Assembly (NCBI GenBank): GCA_020064725.1
Contig: JAGTWJ010000019.1
Coordinates: 248,001 to 312,000 of the forward strand
Reading direction: 5' to 3'
DNA length: 64,000 bases
Source: Drechslerella dactyloides
Taxonomy: Eukaryota; Ascomycota; Orbiliomycetes; Orbiliales; Orbiliaceae
In this document: positions 1 through 11,639 of the stretch, piece by piece
Numbering within the stretch: position 1 is the stretch's first letter
How the letters are laid out: each line of letters begins with the position of its first letter
Made by a program: the position numbers and the translations under genes
Notes under the pieces: model-generated
Seen by the model: only the letters and a program-made list of their open reading frames with translations
What the model was told of the DNA's origin: nothing
Database searches by the model: none

Positions 1-350
1 CAAAGCACTACTTAACACCAATCTACTAGGTGAGACTGGGAAGTGAGACACCATAACAACAACAAAAACTCAATTAATTATGAACCCCCGTAATCTTGCT
101 TACGAGAAGCCTTTCACAAGTCGACAATCACCTGGGACCAATAATATTCTATAATAGAGCATCCGAGTTTATTCTTGGCGTTCTTTTTGTTAAAGAAAGT
201 AAGTTGGAGCATGCATCAAATGCTTGGATGAATAGGGCATGTGCATCCTCTGCATGCTGCGTGCTGCAGCTGTTGGAGAAAGCCTATATCAACTGCACTC
301 GGATAGTCCTTGCATAAGCAAGGTTCCGCGCTTGTTCGCCATTAGCTCAT

Positions 351-400
351 GGCAAGTTCCGCGAGGCAAGTTCCGCGAGGCAAGTTCCGCGAGGCAAGTC
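351..400 (+). repeat. 14-bp tandem repeat, left copy
   Basis: The unit GGCAAGTTCCGCGA occurs three times in perfect tandem, followed by a partial fourth unit. The same array is present inverted in the right arm. Confidence 0.9.
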
Positions 401-466
401 TCCTCTTCTTTACCTATCTTTGTGAAGAGCATTGGTTGATGGTCTGATGGCAGACAGTTTGAAATT

Positions 467-665
467 TCACATTGCTTTGGTTTTCGACTGTTCCATAATC
501 TTGCGAGTGGAGAGATTGATTCGTCTACCCTCCTTTAACCAGGCATCCTTAATGTTTTCAATGCTCTGAAAGGTGTCTGGACCTAGGCACCTAGAGTACG
601 AGTTGTACCCTCGCGGGATGTTATGTGATGCAGCGGGGAAGGAGTATAGGATCACCTTTCCAAAT
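467..665 (-). other. Exon-like open frame of unknown function, left copy
   Basis: An open frame of about 65 codons ends in TGA near 467. Reading on the minus strand it is preceded by a strong splice acceptor: a double CTAACTAAC branch-like sequence followed by TATCTCAG at 666-673. The frame then reads F-G-K-V-I-L-Y-S and ends ...EQSKTKAM. This looks like the last exon of a gene whose upstream part is missing or unrecognised. The identical frame is in the right arm (12657-12855). I do not recognise a family. It may be a gene remnant carried by the duplication rather than an active exon. Confidence 0.35.
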
Positions 666-935
666 CTGAGATAGGTTAGTTAGTTATATGGATATACACA
701 TAACGTTATATATATTATCACAGAGGAGATACAATTAAAGGAAGGTTGTCCTTGCTTAAACTTTTCGTCTTTTCGTGGTTCTTTGGAAATTGATCGGGTC
801 TCGGAGCTGAAAGTCGCTGTTAAAACACGCCAAACCCATCAGTCCGGTGGACATTTTCTGGTGGCTGTATACTCTAGGTGGGCGGGCACAGAGTATAATA
901 TTCTTGGCGGTCTAAATGATCTTGAGGCGAACAGC

Positions 936-2701
936 ATGATTTGCAAAATTCTCTGCTATACATGGCTAGCCCTCGGGGCTGTTGTTGCCTTTATCGTGTG
1001 GTCGAAGCTAGATCTGTGGATCCGGGCATGGAGATTTCAACATTCTCACGGGACAGGGAAGCCGACCAAGATGGCTACTAGATTGCCAGTGGGGTTGGAT
1101 TTCTTGACCATGCTTCTTTGGCAACAAAAACAACAGAACCTCCCTGAGTTTCATCGTCAAAACTTCGAAGAACTAGGGCATACGTATACCGTGGACATTC
1201 TCGGCGCAACTACCATATTCACCCGCGAACCCCGTAACATCCAGGCCGTTCTCACCACCCAATTTCAAGACTTCGTCACCAGTCCATCCAAGAGTGTTGC
1301 CTTCAAACCCTTCGCCGCCAATGGGATCTTTGACTTTGATGGCCCTAAGTGGAAGTACTTGCGGGAGCTGCTTCGGCCGCAGTTCGTAAAACAAAATATC
1401 ACGCAGTTCGAAAATCTCGAAAAAACTGTGAATACTATGATGGACTGTATTCCTGAGGGTACGGCATTTAATCTGCAAGAATTGCTTCTTGAGTTGGGCT
1501 TCGACACTTCTACGCACTTTCTTTTCGGCAAGTACGTACCCCTTGCATCATCTACGTCTCGGTGTTATTTAGATAAAATTGATGGAGGTTATGCCTACTA
1601 TCCATTTATAACAGGAGCTGCGAGTTTTTAGCTCAGAGACAAAGCATCCTTCAAGGCGGCAATTCAAGCATACAGGAACCGCCGGGCCTTATATTCGCCC
1701 GGGCATCTACCCTCGCAGAAGATTACGTTATGTACCTGTTCCAGCTTGGGGTATTAGGTGCATTCCATAACCCCTCTCCTCGGGTTGAACAGGCGATCAA
1801 GACCTGTCACGATTTTGTTGACGGCTATGCCCAACGGGCGATTGAACTTCAGAGGGCGGAGAAGGATGCAACTCAGGAAGAACATAATATAGGTGGCGAA
1901 TCTCCGACCGAAAACTTAAAGCGGTATTCTTTCTTAGAAGCGATTGTGAAGGACACCCAAGACCCCGCCGCAATCCGCGGTTTCTTGATGCAGCTACTTC
2001 TTGCAGCCCGCGGCATCGGCAGTATCACCAACTGGGTCTTCTACCTTCTCGTCCGCCACCCCGAGGTTGAACGCAGGCTCCGGGCAGAAATTAAATCCCA
2101 TTTCGGGGAGGAACATGAAAGAGATCCCAAGCCGATTACCTTTGAAACGCTGAAGAATTGCGAATACCTAAGGTGGGTACTTGATGAGACGCTGAGGCTT
2201 TACCCGTTTGTGCCAGTTGCTGCCAGAACCGCCATGAGGGATACAACGTTGCCGTTGGGTGGTGGAAAGGATCAGAAGAGTCCAATATTCGTGCCAAAGG
2301 GGACGAACATTGTGTTCTCGACGTATGCGATGCAGCGGCGAGAGGACATTTTCGGGGCGGATGCAAACTGGTAACATGTGGTTTCTGTTTCTCATTCGAG
2401 ATAGTCATTCCAACTCATTGGCTAAAAACTCACCATGCGCAGGTTCCGCCCAGAACGCTGGGAAGAAAAACGCTCCAGGGGTGGTTGGGGAGGCTTTGAA
2501 TACCTACCTTTCAGTGGCGGTCCCCGTATCTGCATGGGCCAACAATTCGCGCTTATAGGAGCCTCGTATACTGTCGTTAGAATGTTTCAGCGGTTTAAAA
2601 GGTTCGAGAACGCAGAGCTAAACCAGTTTCTAAAGTGTCATGTAACGTTTACCATGTTGGTGGGGGGAAAAGGGGTGATTGTTAGGTGTTTTAGGGAATG
2701 A
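936..2701 (+). CDS. Cytochrome P450, CYP52-like, three exons
   Basis: Microsomal heme monooxygenase. The family (CYP52 and relatives) hydroxylates alkanes or fatty acids at the ER, but the substrate here is unknown. Best model: 936-1535, 1637-2370, 2443-2701 (530 aa); an alternative first intron is 1532-1638, which also keeps frame. ATG 936 was chosen because it opens a hydrophobic N-terminal anchor (residues about 5-25) followed by basic residues. Visible motifs are ETLR (K-helix ExxR), FRPERW formed across the second intron, and the heme loop FSGGPRICMGQQ with its cysteine. Odd: the I-helix motif expected as AGRDTTA reads AARGIGS, so the acid-alcohol pair is absent. The promoter and first 30 codons lie in the inverted repeat shared with the truncated copy at 11640-12240. 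It may be an active but atypical enzyme or a decaying paralogue. Confidence 0.85.
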
Positions 2702-3419
2702 AGAGCATTTGAATAGGATGGATGCAAAAGCGTAAATGAAGGCGGAGTCGGCCTCGGCAGCAAGCTTTGAAGAATATGAAGCAAGCGAAAGAGAATTTCT
2801 TAATAGTTCGAGAATGTTTGTATTTTCGCAGTGTTACCAAACTTCCCAGAAAACAATGCATGGTTCTTCACAAGATAAATTAAACGAGTGTGATAATAAG
2901 GTGACGAAGCTCTACCCAATAAGAGCGACGAATCTTAGTGCATCAGCGCGCTCAGGAATAGTTCGATGTATTACAGAAAGGTATTAAGTAACTACTCCCA
3001 GTGAACCACGGCTCCTTCTACTCGATGGCCATGGGAGTCATATTAATGTCGCTTTTTCTTGAATATTGCCTGCAAAACAATATTATCGCCATGTGCCTGC
3101 CTCCTCACAGCACACACCTGTTTTAGCCACTAGACGTTGGTGTGTTCTCGTATTATGCCTGGGCTTATGGAGACTGTGTCGATGGCTTCACCCGGCGAGG
3201 TGGGACTGGCTTGGGGAAAGGGGATTTCATCGAACTTATACAACTAGCTCGTATTAAGGCATTCACTCAAAGGACAGTTACATCAGAATGGAAGGGCGCC
3301 GGCCTCTTTCCTTTCCTTTCAATCCTCTAAGCGTCTTAGAGAAGATACCGTAATTTAAGTGGGCACACCATATAGACACACTCAATTAATTCCAGTGATA
3401 ATCAAACATTACAACTTGT
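2702..3419. other. Intergenic, nothing recognised
   Basis: Only short chance frames are present. No conserved protein, RNA gene or clear repeat was seen. Confidence 0.6.
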
Positions 3420-3935
3420 ACCTTATCGAAGATTAAGACTCCCTCTTGCTCACGCGTCCTTGATGAGTTTATTTCAGAGCTCCATGACGCTCTCGATACC
3501 GATCTTGATTCCCCAATCAAAAAAAAGTTCGATAAGGTTGCGAAGATAGCGTTAAAGTCTCTAGCCAATGAGAAGATCTGGAATGAGGAGAGTAGGAAGC
3601 TAAAAGAGCTTATGAAGAAACCAAGGAACCAACAGCGTGATAGAGGGGGCACTTATATATCGAAAGCAACCGTGCTTAATGATGGACTGCTGCTGTCGCT
3701 GCGCGATAAGGCTGAGGAGCGTGCAGTGAAGGGTAGTACCGCTAAGCAGCGTAAACAGACACGTGAGGCATTAGCAGCACAATCGGGGTGTGAGCAGTCA
3801 CTATATAACAGTGTAGAATAGCTGGTTTTCGTGTAATCGCCCATCTGCACATGTAATTAATGTTTAATGTCTAATTAAGTGTGTCGTCGACAGGCAAAAT
3901 TTGGTGTGGCTCGCTACCCAGTGCGCCACGTTAGA
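3420..3935 (+). mobile_element. Fot1/pogo-like transposon remnant (C-terminal transposase and one terminus)
   Basis: The frame from about 3420 to 3821 reads like the C-terminal region of pogo/Fot1 (DDE-1) transposases: a KTPS turn, an amphipathic LDEFISELHDAL stretch, then a basic lysine/arginine-rich tail ending at TAG 3821. No DDE catalytic core remains, so the element is 5'-truncated. About 85 bp downstream, 3906-3930 (GTGGCTCGCTACCCA...) resembles the terminal repeat of the neighbouring element at 4381-4872 (shared GGCTCGCTAC), which suggests the same family. This is a non-autonomous fossil. Confidence 0.6.
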
Positions 3936-4105
3936 GCCCCCTTGCGTTGAATATGGGGTCCAAGCACTCGATTATGAAGTTACATCCAATAATTGACCTC
4001 CATGCTCGACGATTTCTCCTATGTACTATGAATAATCCAGAAGATTTTAGATATAATCTAGAGGCGTAAGTTTGACACATCCTCGATTAGCCACAATAGC
4101 CATGG

Positions 4106-4348
4106 ATTATTGTTTATGGCTTACGACGTCTCTGCAGCGAAGCAAACTCCCTCATGTTTAACACGATATATGGCCACAACCCCAAACCAAACGACGTGGA
4201 CCCACTTGTTTCTCTCCTTCGCCAGCACAGGTCCGATTTCCGTAGCGTAATAGCTCCGTGCACCTGGCTAGTCGATTTAATCCCTTGGCTTAGATATCTC
4301 CCGGAATGTGTGCCAGGCACAGGATTCAAAAAGATCGCTCGGCAGTAA
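4106..4348 (+). pseudogene. Fossil fragment of an unrelated fungal cytochrome P450
   Basis: An open stretch contains IYGHNPK, then DVDPLV, WLVDLIPWLRYLPE and PGTGFK, the F-G region of group I fungal P450s of the O-methylsterigmatocystin-oxidoreductase type. This differs from the CYP52-like gene at 936. There is no heme loop, ExxR or N-terminus nearby, and the frame ends at TAA 4348, so it is a short relic. It sits between two pogo-like remnants, which may explain how it was stranded. Confidence 0.72.
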
Positions 4349-4380
4349 CTATAAAAAAATTTACATGGATACAGAACACA

Positions 4381-4872
4381 AAACGCCGCTACCCCAGTAG
4401 CGAGCTAACCCTAGTAAACGAGCCACCAAAAATAACGCATCATCGACGTAGCCCCTGACTTCTGGATAATGTTCATCCTTCCAAAAACGACATCCACGTG
4501 CCCAGTTACATATAAAAAATGCGTGCAGAATCGAATGCAGATTGTGAACGGAGAATGCAAGACGCTATCAAATGAAACGCGTCCGCAATACAAAGGGGGT
4601 GGGAGGAATGACCTGACGAATGCCCGGTTACTAGGAGATGATGAAAAGCACCGCTTAGTAGCGGCAGCAGAAGCACGGGCAGCGAAAGCTGAAGCAGCTA
4701 AATTATATAAAGTAGAGTGCGAAACTCAGAAGACTATTATCCTTGACTAGATTATATTTTACCATATATTTGTATTATCTAGTGCTGTTTTTAGTATACA
4801 AATTGATTATTTCATGCTGTAGATGAGCTGGCTCGTTTACTAAGGTTGGCTCGCTACTGAGGTTGCGGCGTT
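4381..4872 (+). mobile_element. Short pogo/MITE-like element with 46-bp terminal inverted repeats
   Basis: The left terminus 4381-4427 (AACGCCGCTACCCCAGTAGC...) is the inverse of the right terminus 4827-4872 (...GGTTGCGGCGTT), with a few mismatches over about 46 bp. The interior, about 490 bp in all, contains a frame at 4469-4750 whose end is alanine/glutamate/lysine rich (LLGDDEKHRL, then AEARAAKAEAAK) like the tail of fungal DDE transposases. It is a deletion derivative without a catalytic core. A TA target duplication is not clear on the left side. Confidence 0.7.
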
Positions 4873-6025
4873 ATAGTTGTATTGAAGTTAATATTAACGG
4901 ATTTAGAGATGTTACCTGGATATTTAGTACTTACTATCTTCCCATGGCTGTATTCTTGTGCTTAGATTGGGGCCTTTTCTCTTTGATCGTCCCCTCTTTA
5001 TCTCTAGCCCGTTAATTATTGTAGAGGAGCAATTCTGTTGATCTTGGTTATTTTCTGTGCTGCCTCTGAGCCGAGAGTTTTGGTCTTCGTCATTGCCCCT
5101 CGGGTCTGCGAACTTGAATAGGCCTCTAAATATATTATATTGGCCTGAAATATCTTTGACTCTCTTGGTTGAAAACTAAGTAGGAGGTTTAGATATAGTG
5201 GGGACCTTGGAATTTAATAGCTTTCAATCTTAGTATAGAATTCCTCAAAGGCTCACTCGAGTGCTCTACGCCTAACCTGCTAGCCCTCTTCTCTCTTACT
5301 ACAGTTCAGGTTCATCTCCCTCTATGGCTAGCTGCATAGCCTTAATTTTTGATCTCATGTCCAGCATTCTGATTTCCAGCTCCTGGCGATGCAACCACTC
5401 ATCCCTAGTGCATGTGCATACCCATATAGGCTAATTTTAACAGGCTAGGGGTCGATCAGCGAAAGAGAAAATAAAATGATACGAAACGCCATAGACCGAT
5501 ACACCGCAATGCAAGGGAAGTGTACCCTCATTACATCAGTCGTCGATTTGGAGGAATTTCGTTACGTTGGAATGGGGACTAGAATGTCTCGAGGAGGAAC
5601 GCTAGAAATACAGATTGACTAGACTAAAGCTGCAATCGATCATGCACGCATTGTGGAGAGAGAGAGAGAGAGAGAGAGTTCTATATTGAATTTCTGTTAT
5701 TTGGAGGCAACATTCAAGGGAGAGTGAGCCTGCGCTTGCCAGGATCGGGCCCGGCTCGATCGCGGCAGCCGGTAGCGATCTTCAAGGAACTTCTATGTCT
5801 TTGCCTCACTCAGGTAATGCTGAGTTTGAGGCCACTTCCATGTACAAACAGGAATGGAAATCTCCAGACGCTCTCGACAAGCATCATGCATTGAAACTGA
5901 AGCTTCGACACGGGTTCAGTTAACGACTACTCAACATCCTAGATACCTCTCAGATGAAATTACACGCTAAGGACTGGGACTAAAAGTCCCTAGGATTCGA
6001 ATGATACAGACCCTAAGATACTCAT
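4873..6025. other. Intergenic with a GA microsatellite
   Basis: No coding signal. A (GA)n tract of about 23 bp lies at 5656-5678. The rest is unremarkable sequence downstream of the ABC transporter gene. Confidence 0.6.
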
Positions 6026-9000
6026 TCACTGCTGTTTCCTGCCAAAGCAATTTTCCCACACTTTATTCCATCTAATGTCTCGCACAGCAGCGTAGGCGGT
6101 ATAAATTAAAATAATGTTGACAAATACGAAAAGCAACATGAACCCAAAATACTTCCATCGGTCCTCGTATCTAATAGAAAGCAAAGGCAGATTAGCAGCC
6201 GTGAATATATATAATATCAAAAGTGAAGGTACTGAGTCGATGCTTACTTGATGTTGATGCTAGCGAGATACTCGTCACCGTTCTTGTACTGGCAGTATTG
6301 GCATTCGCTCGTTGCATTTGGGTCGACAAAGTATCCCGTAGTGTGAGCCAACCACTCCCCAGCAAACTGCGTGCAGGTCTGCCCGCTCGGAGGGCGGAAG
6401 GCGACCAGCTCCCGCGGCGAACAGGAAACCTCGACGTCATGAACAATGTTTCCAACCATAGCGCGAGCGGAGTACGCGAACTGGTTGACGTAGTACATAA
6501 AGTACTTGAACACAGCTTGCATCTGCGGCCATGGGATGAGAATACCGGCGGAATTGAGGCATGATGAGAAGAGTAGCGAGTTGATGGTGACCATAAGGTT
6601 GAGCGTGGGACAGATGGCGGCAATAACGATACCCATAAGAGCGCAGGATACCTGAAACGTTATTAAGAAGAGGTACTGCGAGGCCGCGGTGCGTGAGTTT
6701 GAAGGGAATCCGGCCATGTAGTAGTACGGGAAAAAGAAGAAGGGGGCCGAGAATAATATATATGGGATTTCGCACAGAATCATGGCGGTCAGCCAAGCCG
6801 GAGCCGAATAGATCTTCCCATTTCGTTCACGAATTTCGTAGTAGTCTCTCAGCTCCAGGAACTTGGGCTGTACTTCAGTCATCAGGCAAATGCCGGTGCA
6901 GAACACAATATAGATTGACAATGCACGAGACTGCAGCTCAATAATACTGCTCCCAAGATCGAAGTAGAGGATGCCGGAGATGAGACCCAGAAATAGGTTG
7001 GTGAAAAATTTGGAATATTGGTATGTGGGGTCCCTCCAGTAGTTGCGCCACGTCCGTTTGGTCAATTCAACAATTTGATCACGGAGCGGCACAGCATAGG
7101 TTCTTGGCCTTTTGCCGCGATCTGATGCCGGAAAAGCAGCAAGTTTAGCGTTCGTCCTATCTATTCGATCAACCAGGGCTTGACGCTCGGGTGAGGCTTG
7201 CCACGCCTCGGACCAATTAATAGAACCGCCTGGCCGAATTGTTTCAAGAATGTATTCGGCAGGGTTTGCATCCGGTGCAGCAGGCTTCGCCCCATTGCGT
7301 GCGTAGTAGTCGAGAACAGTTGTACTATCCTGGCCGATTTCTCCAAAGTAGACGGTGCGACCCCCGGAGGCAAGGAGCAAAAGCTCGTCGAAATTATCTA
7401 AGAGGATAGGGGATGGTTGGTGAATAGTGCAGACTATACACAGGCCGGACTCACGGGTAAGCTTGCGAAGGAATCTGACAATGGAAAGGGCACTATTGGA
7501 GTCAAGGCCACTGGTAGGTTCATCAAGAAACAAGAGAGTATCAGGGCGAGCTACTAATTCGACCGCAATAGTGACTCGCTTCTTTTCTTCAGTATTTAGC
7601 GATTGAATCAAGACATCTGCAAGGGGGCCCAAAGCTAGTAGTGTTATAACCCTGTCAACAAGGTCAAGCTTTTCGTGCTTAGGAACCGATTTTGGCTGCC
7701 TGAGGATCGCCGAGAAAGTTAGAGCTTCCCGTACGGTAGAGGTGCCATCTTGAGTGTCCTGTTGCTCAACATAGCCTGTGTGGCAGCCAAAATCCGGTTG
7801 CAGCGGCCTTCCATCAATTCTTAGATCGCCCTGAACAATACCAATGTGCTTGCGCCGAGACAAATTATTGATGAGGGTTGTCTTTCCGGCTCCGGACGCA
7901 CCCATAAGAGCTAGGAGGATACCAGGCTTTACTATACCTTCCACATTGTGAAGAAGTTGCTTGCCGCTAACAGAATAATTGACGTTTTTGAAGGTGAAAA
8001 TGGATGTATTCGACTTCGCAATAATTTGCTCCGGCGGATCCGAATCGACGTTGAACTGTTCTGAGGTGGCTGGAAGTATTGACCCGCTGTTTTTCTTGCT
8101 GAATGGCCAAGGGAAGCTAGATTTCCTCAGGAAAACCCTTGCGGTCTTCCAGCCACCAACTCTGTAGTTCTTGAATTCAACGGTGACAATTGCAACCGCT
8201 AGGAAAAAAGCCCAAAGCCCGATCAAAATCCCGAAATTCCTCCATATGTGCGAGCTGGTGAAGCCAAACTCGGCTCGAGCATAATTAGAAGCATAGAACA
8301 TCAGATCGCCTGGTGCGGAACCAGCAACATTACAAGCTTGGTTAACAGTGGACGCTCCAGGAACAGCGGGGATGACCTGGTCTGGGGCACAAGGGAGTGC
8401 ACCGCTGGAGTACTGATTCGTCAAGGCGGCTTCTTGGGCGTAGGCAACCGGAGACAGGTATGAAACCCAACGGTACCAGCCCTTCATTTTCAACCTACTT
8501 TGCGTGTATCCTGCGAAGAGTGCAAACACCTGAAATCCAGAAAGTCCGATGCGGACGTAAACATTGACACTTGCGCTCCAAGAGGCCGCAGCACGGTAGT
8601 ACGTCGTCACGACTAATCCTACCATCCACAAAAAAAGAAACTGGATAAAGAATGTACCAGCATTAGATCTAAACTGCATCATAAAATATGACACAATGAT
8701 AATTGTTATGGCTATGCCTGTCATTATGGGGATGTCGGCAACAATCTGCGCCACTAGAAGAGTTGATGGACGGTAGAAAGCGAAGGTAACCTGCTTTGAA
8801 GCCACTGGTCTCATAGCAATCATCTGAAAGCCCTCGCCTAGTTGGAGTGATGTGATGTCCAGAATATTGAAAAAAATGCCTCCTGCTGTCCGGAATGCCC
8901 CTGTTGAATTTAGGGGGATCTTGTAAAACGCGGCACCTAGAAGCAACGAAAGGAAAGATACATTGATGAAATAGTCCCGTAGACTTGGCCAGTCCTGTAT

Positions 9001-10647
9001 TTTCCGCTGCCATTCTCTTTGAGTTAGGTACGCCACTATGATTCTGTTAGTATAGGAATATACATTTGTGAGAATAAAATAAATAAAAAGACTTCCAACA
9101 TGCCTTGGGTTGGGAAAGATGCAACATATGGGCTCTTCCCTCCGCTTCCCCAGTTTTTCTCGTTGGAGACAGCTTGCTCAAAAGCCTTTGCTGGCTCCAG
9201 TTCTCTCAGTTCCTCATCGTACTCGCCCAACTCAGCTTGAATCTTCCTGAAGTATTTGGAGTTTCTGAAAGCGGCCTCTAACTCGTCGGGCGTAATGGGG
9301 ACTTTTCCTTCTTTGCCTTTCCTTATCCGCCGTTCCGTCGACTTCGTAATAGAAGTAAGAAAGTCTGATGTTGTGCTTCGTGGCTGGGGCTCATAGCCCA
9401 AAGTCTCGAAATAGCCACGGGCCTCACTAGCCGGCCCAAAGTATATCTGCCGACCTGAGTCAATCAGGCATAATTTGTCGAACTCTCGATAGATTGATTC
9501 ACTGGCCTGGTACAGCGTGGCTATTGTAGTGCACTCTGCCAAAGTGGTTAGAAGGCGTAAAGATCGGATGTAATTAATTGCAGTTAATGAGTCAAGTCCT
9601 CCGGTGGAATTGTCATAAGCATTGATAGAAGCTCGGCTGAAAAGCGCCTCGATGATGCTCACGCGTTTTCCTAGCCGTACTCCGATTCATTTTATGTTGT
9701 GCATGATTAGCTTATCTTCTAACTCATTGTAACAGGAGGGTACCATAGCCTCACGCTCTCCGCCAGATACATTTCCAACAGTCGTATTTAATGTATGCTT
9801 CATCCCGAATATTGAAACATACAAGTTGAACAGCGTCTCGACATAGGATGCTTTCGAGGTTCCCTGTGTTCTTGTATTGGGGATTTTCATCTTGAGGGCG
9901 AATCGCAGGGTCTGCTCGACGGTTAGAGTAGGCATATGAATGTCGTCTAAGAAGTTACACAATCAGATCAACAGAACTTAACGCATAACGGAAAATAAAA
10001 AATATAAAAAATATAAAAAATATAAAAAGATTCAGAGGTCAATTCGACTTTACAAATTTGCGCTATACGGTACCTTCGTCATTAAACAGAATCTCGCCTC
10101 TGTAACGTCCCTTTGCCAACTCAAATGGGATCCCGGAGTAGTGGATGGTGCCATTGATGGAAGTAAACGGGCGAGGCTGGTTGGTCAAGGCACGTAGAAA
10201 CGTGGAGCACCCAGATCCCGGCTCCCCAAGAACAAGCAGCATCTCTCTCGGCTTGACAACACCGTTGAACCCTTGGATGATTGCCCGTGTATCTGTTTTA
10301 TTCTGGGTAGGTAGAAAACCTTTGATCATTTCGTAAATCGACCCGCCAAAAAGCTCAATGAGCTCGTCTTTAAATGTCTTTACATACAGCTTTCCAGCGG
10401 TCCCAGTAACGGAAAGGTCGCGAAAGGAGACGCCGATTTTCTTTGCGGCTATTCCGGCCTTTTCCCTCTTGCGATTGGTCCTCTCCAGGTAATTTTCAAG
10501 GTCAAGAAAACTTTGTTCACTTTGTGTTCCTTCTGTATAAACGTCTGCGTCAGTTTGACCCGTTTCTTCGTCGACAAGTCGCTTTCTTGAACGATCCGAG
10601 CCGAGGGCCAGATGTGCTAAAGTGAGCCTTCCAGAGCCATTGCCCAA
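6026..10647 (-). CDS. PDR-type (ABCG, full-size) multidrug ABC transporter, five exons
   Basis: Plasma-membrane ATP-driven exporter of drugs or metabolites. Exons in transcription order: 10647-10074, 9946-9755, 9670-9104, 9035-6248, 6170-6026 (1421 aa, all phases agree). It has the inverted PDR order NBD1-TMD1-NBD2-TMD2. NBD1 has Walker A GEPGSGCST with the PDR-typical cysteine, signature SGGERKRVS rebuilt across intron 2, and DNSTGGLDS. NBD2 has GASGAGKTT, the degenerate signature LNTEEKKRVTI and LFLDEPTSGLDS. The C-terminal exon carries the last membrane segment. Introns 1, 2 and 4 are GT-AG; intron 3 (9036-9103) uses a GC donor (CAAG|GCATGT). The start is unresolved: the frame is open into an AATTTTAG acceptor-like site at about 10671 with no in-frame ATG, so a first exon is probably missing. 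It faces the P450 at 936-2701 tail to tail. Confidence 0.9.
9997..10030. repeat. AT-rich 9-bp tandem repeat inside intron 1 of the ABC gene
   Basis: The unit ATATAAAAA is repeated about three and a half times inside intron 9947-10073. Confidence 0.85.
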
Positions 10648-11639
10648 TTCTTTCTGGATCCTAAAATTGCGAACCGTACATATTAGCGAGTCTTCCGAGG
10701 TGTGTCTTCAAATTTATGAAGGGGAATATTATGGGTACTGTTCAAATTCAGCTTGAGCATGCTCAAGACGGCCGGATGATTTTTCGGAGGCCCCTCCCCA
10801 GCGGCCTTCCTGGTATTCTCCCAGGTTGCTTGTCGGCCTTTGACTTTTCTCGTTCTTTTCAAATTCATTCATATTTTCATTTATACAGTTTAGTACCATA
10901 TAAAATACTGCTGATATTACTTTGGATATACGTGTGTTGGTGTGCGAAGCACTGCTTCACATTTATAGAATATTAATCCTGGTAAGCTGATTCAAAACGG
11001 ACAAGGGATGCCATTCGCGCTTGGGCAACCCCACGCGTGGACGAGGGGTACCCAGCATTTTATCGGCTAGATCGTACTATTGCCTCGCACCTGTTTAGCC
11101 TCGCGTCTAGCTACCATTCTAACAGAATTCAAAAACCTTGTCTTAATGCGGATGTTTGCTATAACTGGAGTTATATAACATTTAAGATCATCAGATATTC
11201 TCATATTCGCTGCTTGCTACGGAGCTATTCTGAAATGTTGCGTATGCACATGCAGATGCATACATATACACCTGCAGGCTTTGTTGTCGTTATTGGCTAA
11301 ACATATATATAAAGTAAGTATTATAATCACAGCATTATAAACCAACACACCTTTCCACCACAGACAAGTCTGTGCTTAAAAAGTGCATACATACATAAAT
11401 CTCTTGCTAAAGCAAGCATAGCCGAGCCGGCACTGTTTTAAATATCTTTTGTCCTTGTTAAGTTTGGAGATCAATTGGCGTGTGCGTGTGAAATTCAGCT
11501 CATTGTCAAAGTTTTGAGGATTGATTCATATTCCAATGTTTGCAATCCCATATTTTCCTCTATTTAGACAATTTTTCGATTGTTATTTTTTGAAATATAT
11601 TAATTAATAACTAGCAGTAATATCAATAATCTGATACAT
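10648..11639. other. Intergenic, presumed 5' region of the ABC gene
   Basis: AT-rich and without a recognised gene. It must contain the promoter and probably a small first exon of the ABC transporter. A minus-strand frame with an ATG at 10868 ends close upstream of the transporter frame, but no adequate intron joins the two. Confidence 0.5.

Larger units (their letters stand above)
28..1028 (+). repeat. Left arm of a large inverted repeat
   Basis: This arm is the reverse complement of 12148-13292. Both begin (outer end) with GGTGAGACTGGGAAGTGAGA and run almost base for base, including the same 14-bp tandem repeat, the same exon-like frame and the same P450 start region. One clear substitution was noticed near 912. 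A 146-bp stretch (12297-12442) is present only in the right arm, at left position about 879. Identity collapses abruptly just inside the P450 coding sequence (after about 1028) to roughly three quarters by eye. The arms enclose about 11 kb with the ABC transporter. Confidence 0.93.

Noticed and set aside
351..400. Short regular repeats that might suggest a CRISPR array
   Set aside because: Units are contiguous 14-mers without spacers, in a eukaryotic genome.
3420..4750. Two small proteins as independent genes
   Set aside because: Both read as C-terminal tails of pogo-type transposases and lie beside matching terminal repeats.
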